A stretch of DNA of 7,643 bases, from positions 1-7,643 of the forward strand of contig JACXVH010000151.1 in the NCBI GenBank assembly GCA_014763515.1, read 5' to 3'. The position numbers were made by a program, and so were the translations under genes. This document shows, piece by piece, positions 7,562 to 7,643 of the stretch. The notes beneath the pieces were generated by a model that saw only the letters and a program-made list of their open reading frames with translations, did no database searches and was not told the origin of the DNA. Every line of letters begins with the position of its first letter. Positions within the stretch are counted from its first letter, which is position 1. The DNA is from Flavobacteriaceae bacterium. Its GTDB lineage: Bacteria > Bacteroidota > Bacteroidia > Flavobacteriales > Flavobacteriaceae.

Positions 7562-7593
7562 AAAAAAAGCCTTTCAAACGAAAGGCTTTTTTT
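7562..7593 (+). terminator. Rho-independent terminator after tRNA-Leu
   Basis: The stem GCCTTTC (7569-7575) pairs with GAAAGGC (7580-7586) around an AAAC loop and can be extended by the flanking A7 (7562-7568) and T7 (7587-7593) runs. The T7 run gives the release tract on the plus strand, two bases after the tRNA end, so the tRNA is a one-gene transcript. The matching A tract would also allow termination of transcription coming from the right. Confidence 0.92.
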
Positions 7594-7604
7594 AATGAAT
7601 GTCT

Positions 7605-7643
7605 TGTCCTGAAAAAAGTTGACTAAAAAACAAGAAAAATGTC
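7605..7643 (+). mobile_element. Possible left end of an IS3-family insertion sequence (cut by the window edge)
   Basis: TGTCCTGAAAAAAGTTGAC (7605-7623) has the form of IS3/IS150-type terminal inverted repeats, which begin with TG, have an early CTG, and often hold GTTGAC or GTGGAC about 15-20 bases in. A short A-rich stretch leads to an ATG at 7639-7641 that could be the start of the first transposase frame; such frames usually start within about 50-100 bases of the end. Only 39 bases are visible, with no transposase sequence and no second repeat, so this rests on pattern resemblance alone. It could instead be plain intergenic sequence. Confidence 0.4.

Overview
The window is AT-rich DNA that looks like a flavobacterium (Bacteroidota). 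Four things point there: genes without Shine-Dalgarno sequences, a TTG-N19-TAnnTTTG promoter of the Bacteroidota sigma-A type, a secreted protease ending in a type IX secretion (T9SS) sorting domain of the Flavobacterium kind, and an AddB-like PD-(D/E)XK protein of the form common in this group. Genus and species cannot be fixed from sequence reading alone.

Layout, left to right. Bases 11-37 are a strong intrinsic terminator for a gene lying off the left edge. Only 11 bases later begins a 925-residue AddB/RecB-like nuclease gene (49-2826, + strand). A hairpin at 2829-2867 works as a bidirectional terminator between this gene and the convergent gene to its right. From 7343 down to 2887 on the minus strand runs one very large gene for a secreted multidomain subtilisin-like (S8) protease. 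It is split by a frame change near 3834-3843. The upstream piece (3834-7343, 1169 aa) carries the signal peptide, the whole catalytic domain and several beta-sandwich modules. The downstream piece (2887-3837, 316 codons) carries the rest of the adhesin-like region and the T9SS sorting domain. A 135-base divergent spacer (7344-7478) holds a good promoter for tRNA-Leu(UAG) at 7479-7560, which is followed at once by its own terminator (7562-7593). The last 39 bases look like the terminal inverted repeat of an IS3-type insertion sequence that continues off the right edge.

The genes are not obviously one pathway. The nuclease is a housekeeping DNA repair component (double-strand break processing with an AddA-type helicase not in the window), the tRNA is translation machinery, and the protease is an accessory secreted enzyme. 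The most interesting site is the protease break. The N-terminal reading frame ends on an A_AAT_TTT heptamer directly followed by TAA, and a -1 slip there would join the two frames exactly. The simplest reading is still a mutated gene, perhaps with an internal deletion, because two motifs normally found at that point in related proteins appear to be missing. No defence system, CRISPR array or clearly new multigene system is visible.
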